Below are positions 16,886 through 26,410 of a DNA stretch of 64,000 nt, piece by piece. The notes beneath the pieces are model-generated. The model was given only the letters and a program-made list of their open reading frames with translations. It had not been told where the DNA came from and did not search any database. Source of the stretch: Jiangella muralis (GTDB taxonomy: Bacteria > Actinomycetota > Actinomycetes > Jiangellales > Jiangellaceae); assembly GCF_001270745.1 (NCBI RefSeq), contig NZ_KQ434758.1, positions 1 through 64,000 on the forward strand, written 5' to 3'. Each line of letters opens with the position of its first letter. Position 1 is the stretch's first letter. A program made the position numbers and the translations under genes.

Positions 16886-17473
16886 TCAGATCGGTCGGCG
16901 CACTCGGTAGCGCAGGTGGATCACCCGGTTACCCTGGACCATCACGTCTGGGTCCTCCAGCAGATGCTGCGCGGCGACCGACCCGAAATAGCGTTTGCCG
17001 GACCCGAACACCACAGGTACGACGTCCATGGCCACCTCGTCCACGAGCCCTGCGGCCAGCATCTGACCGCCGACGTCGCCGGCGGCGACCTCGACGATGC
17101 GGTCGCCGGCAAGGTTCTGCGCCGTGGCCATGGCGGCCTCGACGCCGTCGACGAACTGGAACGGCGCCTCGGATGGCCAGCCCTTGGGCGGCGGGCGGTG
17201 CGTCACGACGACCATGTTGTCGATCTCGCCCGGCGGCGTGCCGCCCCAGCCATTCGTCAGGTCGAACACGTGGCGACCGACGATCGTCACACCGATCTGG
17301 TCCCAGTACGCGCGAGTGTGGTCGTGAGACGCCTGCGACACCTTCGCTTCGCCGGCTGCGTCCAACGGGATGTCACCGCTGGACATCCAGTCGAACAGCG
17401 GCCCGACCTGGTCGTCTCCGTCCGCGATGAAGCCGTCCACGGACACCGTGCTGTATATGACGACCTTACCCAC
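16886..17473 (-). CDS. RibD C-terminal/dihydrofolate reductase-like protein
   Basis: The 195-residue product starts KVVIYSTVSVDGFIADGDDQ, the nucleotide-binding first strand of the RibD C-terminal/DHFR-like superfamily. It continues with GVTIVGRHVFDLTNGWGG, VVVTHRPPPKGWP, AAGDVGGQMLAAGLVDEV and a C-terminal VVPVVFGSGKRYFG. These are stand-alone NADPH-binding reductases whose substrate is usually unknown; this one is not part of a riboflavin operon. It lies 65 bases downstream of the AraC gene on the same strand, so the two may form an operon. Confidence 0.85.
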   Translation of the reverse strand: MGKVVIYSTVSVDGFIADGDDQVGPLFDWMSSGDIPLDAAGEAKVSQASHDHTRAYWDQIGVTIVGRHVFDLTNGWGGTPPGEIDNMVVVTHRPPPKGWPSEAPFQFVDGVEAAMATAQNLAGDRIVEVAAGDVGGQMLAAGLVDEVAMDVVPVVFGSGKRYFGSVAAQHLLEDPDVMVQGNRVIHLRYRVRRPI

Positions 17474-17538
17474 GGATGCTCCTCTGCTCGGGAAGTGCCC
17501 ATGGTGGCAGGTCGGGAGACGTCAGGGCTTGTAAGAAA

Positions 17539-18378
17539 TCAAACGGCCGGCAGCGGCCCGACATCGAGCGCATGGCCGGGATGTTCGCGCAGGAACCGCC
17601 GCCGGACATCGACGTACCGGGTCGGCGTCAGCCCCGTGAATGTCCGGAACTCGTGACCGAGGTGCGCCTGGTCGAAGTAGCCGGCACGACCGGCGAGTTC
17701 GGCCCAGTCGACCGGTCCAGCGGGATCGATGGCCAGCACTGTGGCAGCGAACCGGTAGGTGCGGGCGAGCCGCTTCGGCGTCACGCCCACCAAGTCCTTG
17801 AACCGGTGTGCCAGATGGGTGCTGCTCACGCCCGCCGTCGCGCTCAGGTCGCCGATCGCGACCGCTCCCTTGGCCGCCGCGATGACGCTGCCCGTGTGCC
17901 GGACCAGCCCAAGGCCGGCGGTCCGGCTGAGCCGTCGGAACAGCTCGTCCTCGAGCAGCGTCAGCATCTCGTTCGGTGAGGCCGCCGCGGCCAGCCGGTC
18001 CCGTAGCTCGGCGACGGCTGAGCGCCCCCAGACCTGCTCCACCATCACCGGCCGGTCGCATAGCTCCGCCGCAGGCATCGACACGAATGGCGCCAGGCCC
18101 CACGGCTTGAAGTGCACACCGACCGACTCTGTACCTGGAGGGTAGCCGAACTCGACGGCACGGGTGGGCATGGTAATCAGACAGCCGTCGGCATACCCCG
18201 CCGCCTCGACGTCGGCGCCGGCGCGGATGCGGAACGGCGCCCCGAGGTTGACGATGAGCACCGCCGACGGCATCGGCGGCAGCGTCAACCTCGGGTATGG
18301 CGGCGCACCCCGTAGGTGGTACAGGTCGTCGATCAACTCGTCCAGCGGCGGCCGTGGCACTCGGGACACGTACTCCAC
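17539..18378 (-). CDS. AraC-family transcriptional regulator
   Basis: The product is 279 residues starting at GTG 18378, preceded by GGGGCG; the open frame extends further upstream only through IS debris. The N-terminal half is a sensing domain of the DUF6597 type (PPYPRLTLPPMPSAVLIVNL, GVHFKPWGLAPF). The C-terminal 100 residues form the two-helix-turn-helix AraC domain (IGDLSATAGVSSTHLAHRFK and AGYFDQAHLGHEFRTFTGLT). It likely controls itself and the downstream RibD-like gene. Both lie between two IS110 fragments. Confidence 0.85.
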   Translation of the reverse strand: MEYVSRVPRPPLDELIDDLYHLRGAPPYPRLTLPPMPSAVLIVNLGAPFRIRAGADVEAAGYADGCLITMPTRAVEFGYPPGTESVGVHFKPWGLAPFVSMPAAELCDRPVMVEQVWGRSAVAELRDRLAAAASPNEMLTLLEDELFRRLSRTAGLGLVRHTGSVIAAAKGAVAIGDLSATAGVSSTHLAHRFKDLVGVTPKRLARTYRFAATVLAIDPAGPVDWAELAGRAGYFDQAHLGHEFRTFTGLTPTRYVDVRRRFLREHPGHALDVGPLPAV

Positions 18379-18632
18379 CGCCCCAGCATCGCCGACCGGG
18401 CGGCAACGGACGACCTCTGACGGCCATCTTGTTACACCCGTGCGCTTCCCACAGCACGGTCGAGATCGTCGAGCCGTACGGGTCAACGCGTTCGGCTCGG
18501 TCGCCGGCGAAGTCCGCGGCGACCGCCGCCCTGGAGCGTCGTCGACGGTGAGCGTCCGATACGTGTAATAGCAGTTCTTCCCTTCCTCCGTTGGGCGTGC
18601 CAAAACGTCGGACGTGGGAACACGACGGTGAG

Positions 18633-19389
18633 CGAGGCGGCAAGACTCCGGACGATCAGTGCGTCCGCTTCGGTCCCCGGGACCGTCACGGTCTGCTCGT
18701 CCAGGGCAGCGAAGATCTCCTCGACCGGCCACTCGGCCGTCCTCGGCGCCTTCGGCCGCAGTAGCGTGACCAGTCGCCGCCTGCCGGCCTTGTGGATCTG
18801 GGCCGGTGACCCGAACCGTTCCAGCAGCGTGAGGACGGCCGGGTGCTGCAACCGCGGCCCCAGCACACGTTCCAGCGACGGATGGATCTGGGTCAGCAGA
18901 CTGTGCAGCCGGTTCGCGACGTGGGTGGCCTCGCCGGCCAGGTCGTCGTCGAATCCCACGATCATCTCCAGCTCGGCGATCGTCTCGTCCTCGCCGTCGA
19001 TCGCCCTCAGCGTGTGAGGCATCGCGCGGGCCGCGTCCGCGATGATGAACGCGTCCTTCGCATCCGTCTTCGCCTCGCCGGTGTCGAGGTCGGCGATCCG
19101 CCGCATCGCAGACCTGACAGATAGGCGACCGGGCAGCCCATGTCCCGTGCGACCGCCAACGGCAGGGCGCCGATCGAGGCTGGTTGGTCGACCACGACCA
19201 GCACCGTCCGTGCTTGGCCTGGAGTTTCGCGAACAGTTCGCGGAGCTTGGGTTCGGTGTTGGGCAGGCGCTTGTCGAAGGCCTTCTTGCCGGCCGGGGTG
19301 ACGGCGGTGGCGTGGTGTTCGCCCTTGTCGACGTCCAGGCCGAGGAAGACGTCGATGTCGCCGGTGTCGATCACGTGCAGGCCCTCCAT
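18633..19389 (-). mobile_element. IS110-family transposase remnant, copy B (N-terminal and middle)
   Basis: The transposase begins at ATG 19389 with the DEDD-type N-terminus (DVFLGLDVDKGEHHATAV). The frame changes near 19210 (VLVVVDQPASIGALPLAVAR) and again near 19110 (ADLDTGEAKTDAKDAFIIAD), and continues to IVRSLAASL near 18633, where homology stops. The C-terminal transposase domain is missing. Copy A supplies the complementary half. Confidence 0.85.
18740..19042. repeat. Direct repeat, right copy (pairs with 16385-16687)
   Basis: This is the right-hand copy of the 303-bp repeat, with 3 differences from the left copy. It lies within IS110 copy B. Confidence 0.9.
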
Positions 19390-19622
19390 CACGCTTTCGT
19401 CCGGCCTTGCCAGAGCACCGAGCTGCCACATCCACGTTACGGAGAGCTCTTCCGGCCTTGGGTGAAGCCGGTGCTCAAGCCCCTCACCAGCGGTCCGTCG
19501 AAGCCTCCGGACCCGGTGACACCACCCCCCGGATCATGAACAACAAGGGGGGAAGTCATGCCGGACCCGAAGGCCGGAGGCCCCATTGCGGAGCCACGAA
19601 AAGGGTAACCGGGGGACGACGG

Positions 19623-19895
19623 GTGGATCTGGATCAAGACGTCCGCAGTCGCCTCGCGGACGGCTTGGCGGCCGCAGCGCCGGCCGAGTGGCGACAGATC
19701 GCCCTGGACGTGACCGCGGCGGGCGACATTATCCAGACCCAGCTGTTGGTCAGACCCGTCGGCGGCGACGAGCGTGACGACCGCCTCACCATCGGCGACG
19801 ATGTCGACGACCTGATCGAGGGCCTTCGCCGCGAGCACTTCCGCGACGGCCAACGAACCTGGCACAAGGCGCGGTCCGTCCTGGAGCCTGGCTGA
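19623..19895 (+). CDS. Small hypothetical protein, YezG-like immunity candidate
   Basis: The 90-residue acidic product starts at GTG 19623 after GGGGGA. It shows LADGLAAAAPAEWRQIALDV, a beta strand with IIQTQLLVRPVGG, a helix DDLIEGLRREHF and a Trp-containing end (GQRTWHKARSVLEPG). The order helix-strands-helix-strand resembles the YezG/YezG-like immunity fold, but it is shorter than the usual 140-150 residues. The assignment is weak. It sits directly behind IS110 copy B and has no partner toxin nearby. Confidence 0.45.
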   Translation: MDLDQDVRSRLADGLAAAAPAEWRQIALDVTAAGDIIQTQLLVRPVGGDERDDRLTIGDDVDDLIEGLRREHFRDGQRTWHKARSVLEPG

Positions 19896-20396
19896 TCACG
19901 TCGTCCCTGTGACGACATTTCAGCGGGTCCGACTCGTGTCCGGGGATCGTTGCTCGCGGAACCAGTGGCTGTACGCCGAGCTCTGCGATGACCAGAACTG
20001 GCCCCCTACCGCCGGGCGGCACCGCGGACAATACTGGAACGCCGGTTCCGCCGGGTGAGAGTCGGATGACGACTCTGTTGAGAGGCCGGACGCGCCGTGG
20101 GAGGCCTAGCGCGGGGGCCTGCATGCGGCGGAACCGGCGCCAATCGGCAAGCAGCCCGGGCTCCAACTGCCACGGATCCGGGCCGTTCCCGATGTCTGCG
20201 TCAGCGCCCGATGCACGCCGCGTGGACCGCGCTAAGAACTCGTTTCAGAATGATCTCGGCGTGTCGGCTATGGACGGAGATTATCTTCGTCAGGCTACCG
20301 GGCGTGATTGAGGGCGAAGACACCCGTCGGACGGTGTCGGTATCAGTCCTGCGCTTTCTGGATCTGTCGCGCTCGACGTGGGTCCGGCTGAGCGGG
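19896..20396. other. Region without a supported gene
   Basis: Open frames on both strands have shadow-like composition. I see no family match, tRNA or clear repeat here. It separates the small YezG-like gene from the GH2 remnant. Confidence 0.45.
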
Positions 20397-21114
20397 TCAC
20401 GGCTGACCGAAGATCGCCCGGAGGCTCTCGCCCGGGACCTTGGGCACCCTGTCGGCGGAGGTCAGGCCGTTCTGCTCCTGGAGGGTGTCGGTGAGCTGGG
20501 TGTAGCAGTAGCCGGCGAGACCGCTCGAGACCGTTGCCGCCACCAGCCCGCGCAGCCGCGAATGGAAATCCTCCTCGTCCTCGGCGTCGCCGTAGCCGGC
20601 CCACGATTCGTTGGTGTTGTTCGGATTGATCCCGCCGAATTCGGTGAGCACCATGGGCGATGCGGCCCTTCACCGTGCTTTGCGAGCAGGAGCCGGCGGT
20701 CGCCTGAGCGCTCGGTCAGGAGGGTATTCCGAGCCGCTTCGAGGCTTCCGAAGCGGCGGCGGAGGTCATCCGGGTCGTGGGTGTAGTCGTGGATCCCGAC
20801 GACATCACCGGCGACGTACTCCCAGCCGTCGTTCCCGAGGACGACGCGAGTGGGGTCCAGCGCTTTCAGGAGTGCGTGGACGCCGGTGACGGCTGACCGT
20901 TGCGCCACGCTGTGCTCGAGGTGAGGGACACCCCAGCTCTCGTGAACGGCACCCAGGCGACGATGCAGGGGTGGTTGCGGTCACGTTCGACGATCTCGAA
21001 CCACTCCTGCGGGAGCCGGCGCAGCGATCTGGGGCTGAAGACGTAGCTCGCCGCGGTGTCGGCCCAGACGATCAGGCCCAGGCGGTCGCACGCGTAGAGG
21101 AACAGGGGGTCGGC
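20397..21114 (-). pseudogene. Fragmented glycoside hydrolase family 2 gene
   Basis: Minus-strand pieces in three frames give a GH2 TIM-barrel: ADPLFLYACDRLGLIVWAD, EWFEIVERDRNHPCIVAWVPF, then HESWGVPHLEHSVAQR (the acid/base Glu normally in NESW), ALLKALDPTRVVLGNDGWE and DVVGIHDYTHDP, then LTEFGGINPNNTNESWAGYG (the nucleophile Glu) to the stop at 20397. There are two frameshifts (near 20945 and 20650) and the N-terminal sandwich domains are gone. The intact enzyme would have been a beta-glycosidase. Its presence beside the later sugar locus suggests a decayed part of it. Confidence 0.8.
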
Positions 21115-21119
21115 CCCTG

Positions 21120-21182
21120 TACGCCGAGGCCGAACTGATCAAGGACCTCGGGTTCAACGGGCTCCGCGTGCATCAGAAGGTT
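21120..21182 (+). pseudogene. Inverted fragment of the same GH2 gene
   Basis: On the plus strand this piece reads YAEAELIKDLGFNGLRVHQK, a GH2 signature that normally comes just before the DPLFLYACDRLG segment found on the minus strand at 21114. The adjacency with opposite orientation indicates a local inversion inside the remnant. Confidence 0.65.
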
Positions 21183-22104
21183 GCCCCATGGCGAAGGTGA
21201 TTCCGCCGCCGTTGGTCGCGAGCAGGTAGCCATTCGTATTGCCGAAGTTCCTCTGCCAGTTGGTGCCGAAACGGCGGCTGACCTGCGGAAACGTCTTTCG
21301 GTGTATTCCAGCGTCAGCCGCCGCTTTTCGTTGGTGTGGGGCTCCAGTGCTGCTCCAGTGAGTGGACCAGGAGCGCCCGAGACCGCACCACCCGCTGAGT
21401 TATCCACAAGGACGGGAGGATGGTCACCGAATCTGTCGGTGCTCACCCGTAGTCTGGCAGTGGCAGCGGCAGCGACCGCTGCCGCGAGTTCACTTTTGAT
21501 GAGGCAGACCCCGAGCGACCTTGAGCACCGGCAAGAAGATCGACAAGAGCGCATCGGCGATGCCGGCATCACTCTGATCCACACCCACGTCAGCGCGATG
21601 GGGCGGGCGTCCGTGACTAGCCGGCGCCAACGGTCCCGCGCTGCTGCCTCGAGAAGGCGCAGGTCAGGCGGATGGGGCTAACGTTCGCAGCATCCGGAAT
21701 AGGCCGGTATCGGGAAGGGTCGAACCCGGAAGACAACGCCATCAGGGGCGTCGCCGGAGAGCCTGAGCCCGGGCACTGAGCACAGGAACCGGTGGCGTCG
21801 GATCGTGCCCTACGACGGCGCGAGCTCAGGGCGGTCCGGCCAGGTTGCGACGCCGGCTGCGTCGATCCAGGTACTTACGCGCCTAGCAGGCGAGCAGCAT
21901 CCGGCACCCCGATCAGCTGCGAAAACACCCGCCTGGACGGCTTCGTCGCTGGATGCAGCTGCCGCCTGAACGGCACCGGAGGAATGACGTCGGGCCGTCC
22001 AGCCTGGCTCGGTCGACCTCGGCGACCGGGCAACGAACGGGCGATGACGGCACCGCCTTGCCGGGTCTTGACAGCACTGCACCCAGATAGAAAACTCTTG
22101 CATA
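21183..22104. other. Region without a supported gene
   Basis: Frames here are short or Arg-rich. One minus-strand stretch near 21200-21300 (SRRFGTNWQRNFGNTNGYLL) looks coding but I cannot place it. The segment lies upstream of the LamG glycosidase gene. Confidence 0.4.
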
Positions 22105-22120
22105 TCGAATCTATCTTCGA
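22105..22120. promoter_or_regulatory. Palindrome in the leader of the LamG glycosidase gene
   Basis: TCGAA (22105-22109) and TTCGA (22116-22120) sit 16 bases before the start codon in an AT-richer stretch. An operator is possible but not shown. Confidence 0.3.
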
Positions 22121-22135
22121 AATACCGGAGATGAC

Positions 22136-25100
22136 ATGTTGAGACGCTGGCTCTGCATCCTGTCCTCGATGGCGTTGCTCGCCGTCGTGGGAACCGCGGC
22201 ATCGGTTTCCGGGGTGGAGGCGGCGACATCGCCGGCCCCGCAAGCCAGCGAACTCGTGACCTGCCCTGACCCGGATTCAGGCGACGACCGGCCGTATCCG
22301 GAGCTCGTCGCCGAAGCACAGCCGGACGCCTACTGGCGGTTGGGTGAGAAGGAGGGGACCCAGCTTCTGGACTCCTCCGGACATGATCAGCACGGGACCT
22401 ACCTGGGCGGGTTCGCCACGCTGGGGGTGCCCGGTGCGTTGCGTGGTGCCGGCGCGGGAGAGTCGGAGGACACGGCGGTGCGCTTCGACGGCGGTTACGC
22501 CGAAGTGCCGTCGTCGGACACGGTCAGCCCGGAGGGTGCCTACAGCGTCGAGGCCTGGGTCCGCGCGGAGCGATTGCTGGGCGGGGACGGCCAGAGCATC
22601 GTGGAGAAGTACTCGGCACCGGCGAATCTCGGATTCGCATTGCGCCTCGATGGCGCCGGGCGGCTGCTGGCGTTCAACCTCGGCGCCTCGGGCAGTGCCT
22701 CGGTGACGGGCGAGACCGTGGTCAGTACCGGCAGTTGGCATCACGTCGCCGTCACCTACGACGGCGCGGAGCTGGCCGTGTTCCTCGACGGCTCACTGGA
22801 CGCGAGCGCTTCGACGTCGGTCGCCCCGGCGGCCGGTCCGGCGACGCTGAAGATCGGAGCCCGTGGGGATGACGCCGCGCAGCGGTGGCCAGGCGCTCTG
22901 GACGAGGTCGCGCTGTACTCTCGCGCGCTCTCGCCGGAGGAGGTCGCTGCCCACCATCGCGCCGGTGTGCAGGGACCGCCCGCGGTCTATTCCCGTCCGG
23001 GGAACGGGAACTTCGCTCATTCGACGTTCGGGCCTTACTGGTTGGGCGAGGCTTTCACCGCTCAAGGGACGTTGATCTCGCGCGTTGCGACGTGGATGAC
23101 GGTGCCGACTGACGCACCGATCCAGGCCGACGTCATCGAGGGGACGGACCCGCAGGGACCGGTCCTCGGCAGCGCACAACTGGCCGCCGGGGTGCAGGGC
23201 AAGGTGGAGGCCGACCTGGCCACGCCGATCCCGGTCACCCCGGGTGAGACGTACATCCTCAAGATCTCGAGCCCAGAATCCACCCAGGGGCGGGTCGAGC
23301 AGCAAGACGACGCCCCAGGCGGAGCGTTCTTCGAGGGAGGCGTGAGCCCGGTCGGCGTCGACATGGCCCTCGAGGTGGAGTACTGCCGGTCGGCGTTGAC
23401 AACCGCTCAGCACCTGCCCGTCGACGACGACTTCGGCCCCGTGCACAGCGGCGCCCTGGCGGGCGAGTCGTTCAGCGCCCTCGACGGATCGGTGGCCAAC
23501 GTGGCCGTCTGGACGCGCGAGGCCAACAACGGGCCGCTGACCGTGAACGTGCACCGGGATGACCCGGACGGAGCGGTCATCGGTTCGGCGCGGCTCTTCG
23601 CCGGCCCGGCGGGGATGCGAACGGTCTCCTTCGAACCTCCGGTGCCCGTGGACCCGGACGGGCAGTACGCCGTGACGGTGGCCGCGGGCGAGGCCGCGAC
23701 CACCTCCGGCACGCTGGCGAGAAGCGAGAGTGATCCCGGTCGCCAGGGCTACAACGAAGCCGGGCTCAGCGATCTCGACCTGGCCCTGCAGTTCGATTTC
23801 GGCCCGCCTGTCGTGGACGATCTCGGCCCTGCGGAGTGCTCGAACCAGCTGGAACTCGACCCCGCGTACGTCGAGTCGGTGAATGCGGCTCTGCGCTCCG
23901 GACCCGACGTCTGGGGCAACGAGCTCATGGCCCGGCCCGAAGGCCCCACCTACGAGAACATCAAGGGATACCTCAAACCACTCATGCTCGTCGGCCAACC
24001 GGCGGGGAACGGCGGCAACCAGCTGACCGACTCAGGCGTGCATTACGTGCCGATGGGCACGCCGGGTGGAGCCGACGGATCGGGCGGTCCGATGGCGCTG
24101 CATGTGGCCGATGGCAGCCAGATCGTCTCCCACCGCGCCGACGGACGCAAGGCGACGTTCTACGTGGGCGAGGATGGGCGGGAACGCTATGGCCTGTGCC
24201 TGGCCGCGCTGTCCGAACCGCAGCTCGATGACGGGCTTCCCGTCCTGACCACGCGCTACCAGGACGTCGACGGCGTCGAGTACACCCAGGAGTCCTTCGT
24301 CGGACAGATCCCGTCGAGTGCGTCGCTGGGCAGTTACGTCCGTGTCACCGTCGACCGTGGCGAATCCGCCGTCGAGGCCGTCCAATTGCGGACCGCGTTG
24401 ACCGACGGCCGGCTGCAGCGTGACGGTGATCGGCTGGTGCGCGATGGAGAAACGTACCTGGCGTTCAGCACAGGCGGTGAGATCGTGGACGGCGATCTGC
24501 AGCATCGTCTGGACCTGACCGACTCGCAGCCCGACGTCGTGCATCTCGTGCGGCCGATCGACCCGGTGGAGACCACGACACTGACCGCCGACAGCGCGTT
24601 GTTCGACGCGGCACGGGCCGCGTCCAACGACGCGTGGACCCAACGCCTGGGCGAGGGGGCGACATACGAGGTCCCGGAGCAGGCAGTGATGGACGCCCAG
24701 CGCAACCTGCTCGTGCAGAACCTGCAGCTCGGGTGGCGATACAGCTGGGGCAACCAGTACGAGACCCACTTCCCCGAGGGCAATCACGCCCAGGTCACCA
24801 TGGCCGAGTACGGCTTCCAAGCCGATGCCAGGTCCGGGTTGCAGACTCTCCTCGGCCTGACGCACAACAGAAGCCTGCACTGGGAGCGCAGCGCGAAGCT
24901 GCTCTCCGCCGCGCGGTACTTCCTGCTCACTGGTGACCGTGAGTACGTCGTCGACAACACGCCACAGCTCAGCGGCTATCTCGACGAGTTGGCGAGCGAG
25001 CGGGCCGCGGATCCGAACGGGCTGCTGCCCAAGGACGAACTCAGCCACGACATCAGCACGAAGATGTACGGGACCCACGTCCAATCCATGGCCTGGCGCG

Positions 25101-26362
25101 CCTTCCGTGACATGGCGGCCGTCTGGCGCATGATCGGCCGCGACGACCTCGCGGACCGCTACCAGGTCGAAGCGGAACAGTTCGGGACCGCGCTGCGGGC
25201 GGCGATCGACAGCTCCGCGATCAAGGTCACGGACGACCAGACCTTCATCCCCGTCGCGCTGCTCGACGGAGAGCAGCCTTGGAGCCCGATCACCGACACG
25301 AAGCTCGGCTCGTACTGGAACCTGGTGATGCCGTACGTGTACGCGTCGGGCATCCTCGGGGACGAGCTGGAACAACAGGCGCTCGAGTATGCCCGTCAAC
25401 ACGGATCCTTCCTGTTGGGGATGCAGCGGTTCAACTACTATCCGACGGCCATCGGCGAGGTGACCCCCGGCGGGCTTCCCGGCTACCGGACGTCCGGGGT
25501 GGACAACCAATACGGGGTCTCGAGCACCGAGCTCCTGGCCGACCTGGACAAGCCGGACGACATCGTGCTGGCCCTGTACGGCAAGCTCGTGCATGGCATG
25601 ACCCGCGGGACCTTCATCTCCGGTGAGGGCGAGACCGTCGGCCCGGTCGACGGCGAGTACTACCGCTCGATATATCTCCCGCCGGCAAGCTTCAACAACG
25701 ACTTCTTCCTCACCGTGCTGAGGAGGATGCTGGTCCACGTCACGGAGAAGGACGGCAGCCCAGACGGCCTTCGCCTCGCCTTCTCGACTCCGCGTGGATG
25801 GCTGGAAGACGGAAAACAGATCTCGGTATCGGACGCCCCGACGCCGTTCGGCGACCTCGCCTACGCGATCCACTCGCACACCGCCGACGGGTACGTCGAC
25901 GTCGACCTGCAGATCCCGAACGGACACCCGATCAGCGACCTGCAGCTCAGACTGCGGCTACCCGCCGGGCTGAAGATCACCGAAGCGCAGGTGGTGGGCG
26001 ACCCGGACCAGCAGGTGGTCCCGTTCGAAGGTGACACCCTGACACTCACCGGAATGACCGATCACGTGCAGCTCCGCGTACTCGTGGACGATCCGCAGCC
26101 GCCCGCGTGCCCGGAGCCAGACCCGCGGGAGACCGTCGTGGTCGGCGACGTCGACAGCGGCGTGCCGAACCGGACGACCCCCAACGGCTGCACCATCAAC
26201 GACCTGATCCGCGACGACGAGCCCTGGCCCAGCAAGGGCGCCTTCGTCCGGCACGTCAACGAGGTGCTCGAACCCCTGGTCGAGTCCGGCCTCATCACCG
26301 AACGCGAACAAGGCGCGATCGTCCGCGCCGCAACTCGCAGCGACGTCGGCCGTGCCGGCTAA
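22136..26362 (+). CDS. Secreted LamG plus six-hairpin glycosidase-like protein
   Basis: The product has 1408 residues and starts at ATG 22136, with CCGGAG upstream. Signal peptide about 1-29; LamG/concanavalin-type sugar-binding domain about 60-275 (YAEVPSSDTVSPEGAYSVEA, WHHVAVTYDG, ALDEVALYSRALSPEEVAAH); two related beta modules about 280-420 and 422-560; then a large domain with a beta part (565-825) and a helical (alpha/alpha)6 toroid (830-1230) typical of six-hairpin glycosidases. The C-terminal about 50 residues (SKGAFVRHVNEVLEPLVESG) are a tail common on secreted actinobacterial proteins. The CAZy family is not recognised. It acts outside the cell, and GH43 follows 48 bases later in the same direction. 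Confidence 0.75.
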   Translation: MLRRWLCILSSMALLAVVGTAASVSGVEAATSPAPQASELVTCPDPDSGDDRPYPELVAEAQPDAYWRLGEKEGTQLLDSSGHDQHGTYLGGFATLGVPGALRGAGAGESEDTAVRFDGGYAEVPSSDTVSPEGAYSVEAWVRAERLLGGDGQSIVEKYSAPANLGFALRLDGAGRLLAFNLGASGSASVTGETVVSTGSWHHVAVTYDGAELAVFLDGSLDASASTSVAPAAGPATLKIGARGDDAAQRWPGALDEVALYSRALSPEEVAAHHRAGVQGPPAVYSRPGNGNFAHSTFGPYWLGEAFTAQGTLISRVATWMTVPTDAPIQADVIEGTDPQGPVLGSAQLAAGVQGKVEADLATPIPVTPGETYILKISSPESTQGRVEQQDDAPGGAFFEGGVSPVGVDMALEVEYCRSALTTAQHLPVDDDFGPVHSGALAGESFSALDGSVANVAVWTREANNGPLTVNVHRDDPDGAVIGSARLFAGPAGMRTVSFEPPVPVDPDGQYAVTVAAGEAATTSGTLARSESDPGRQGYNEAGLSDLDLALQFDFGPPVVDDLGPAECSNQLELDPAYVESVNAALRSGPDVWGNELMARPEGPTYENIKGYLKPLMLVGQPAGNGGNQLTDSGVHYVPMGTPGGADGSGGPMALHVADGSQIVSHRADGRKATFYVGEDGRERYGLCLAALSEPQLDDGLPVLTTRYQDVDGVEYTQESFVGQIPSSASLGSYVRVTVDRGESAVEAVQLRTALTDGRLQRDGDRLVRDGETYLAFSTGGEIVDGDLQHRLDLTDSQPDVVHLVRPIDPVETTTLTADSALFDAARAASNDAWTQRLGEGATYEVPEQAVMDAQRNLLVQNLQLGWRYSWGNQYETHFPEGNHAQVTMAEYGFQADARSGLQTLLGLTHNRSLHWERSAKLLSAARYFLLTGDREYVVDNTPQLSGYLDELASERAADPNGLLPKDELSHDISTKMYGTHVQSMAWRAFRDMAAVWRMIGRDDLADRYQVEAEQFGTALRAAIDSSAIKVTDDQTFIPVALLDGEQPWSPITDTKLGSYWNLVMPYVYASGILGDELEQQALEYARQHGSFLLGMQRFNYYPTAIGEVTPGGLPGYRTSGVDNQYGVSSTELLADLDKPDDIVLALYGKLVHGMTRGTFISGEGETVGPVDGEYYRSIYLPPASFNNDFFLTVLRRMLVHVTEKDGSPDGLRLAFSTPRGWLEDGKQISVSDAPTPFGDLAYAIHSHTADGYVDVDLQIPNGHPISDLQLRLRLPAGLKITEAQVVGDPDQQVVPFEGDTLTLTGMTDHVQLRVLVDDPQPPACPEPDPRETVVVGDVDSGVPNRTTPNGCTINDLIRDDEPWPSKGAFVRHVNEVLEPLVESGLITEREQGAIVRAATRSDVGRAG

Positions 26363-26410
26363 ACCCACGGATTAGGCCCCTCCGATCCATCCCCAGTGAA
26401 GGAGTCTGTG

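Noticed and set aside
18379-18632. Gene between AraC and IS110 copy B
   Set aside because: The open frame continues from AraC but has no coherent family and lies in broken IS sequence; treated as debris and promoter region.
24032-25927. Long minus-strand frame opposite the LamG glycosidase
   Set aside because: Shadow of the real gene, without recognisable domains.
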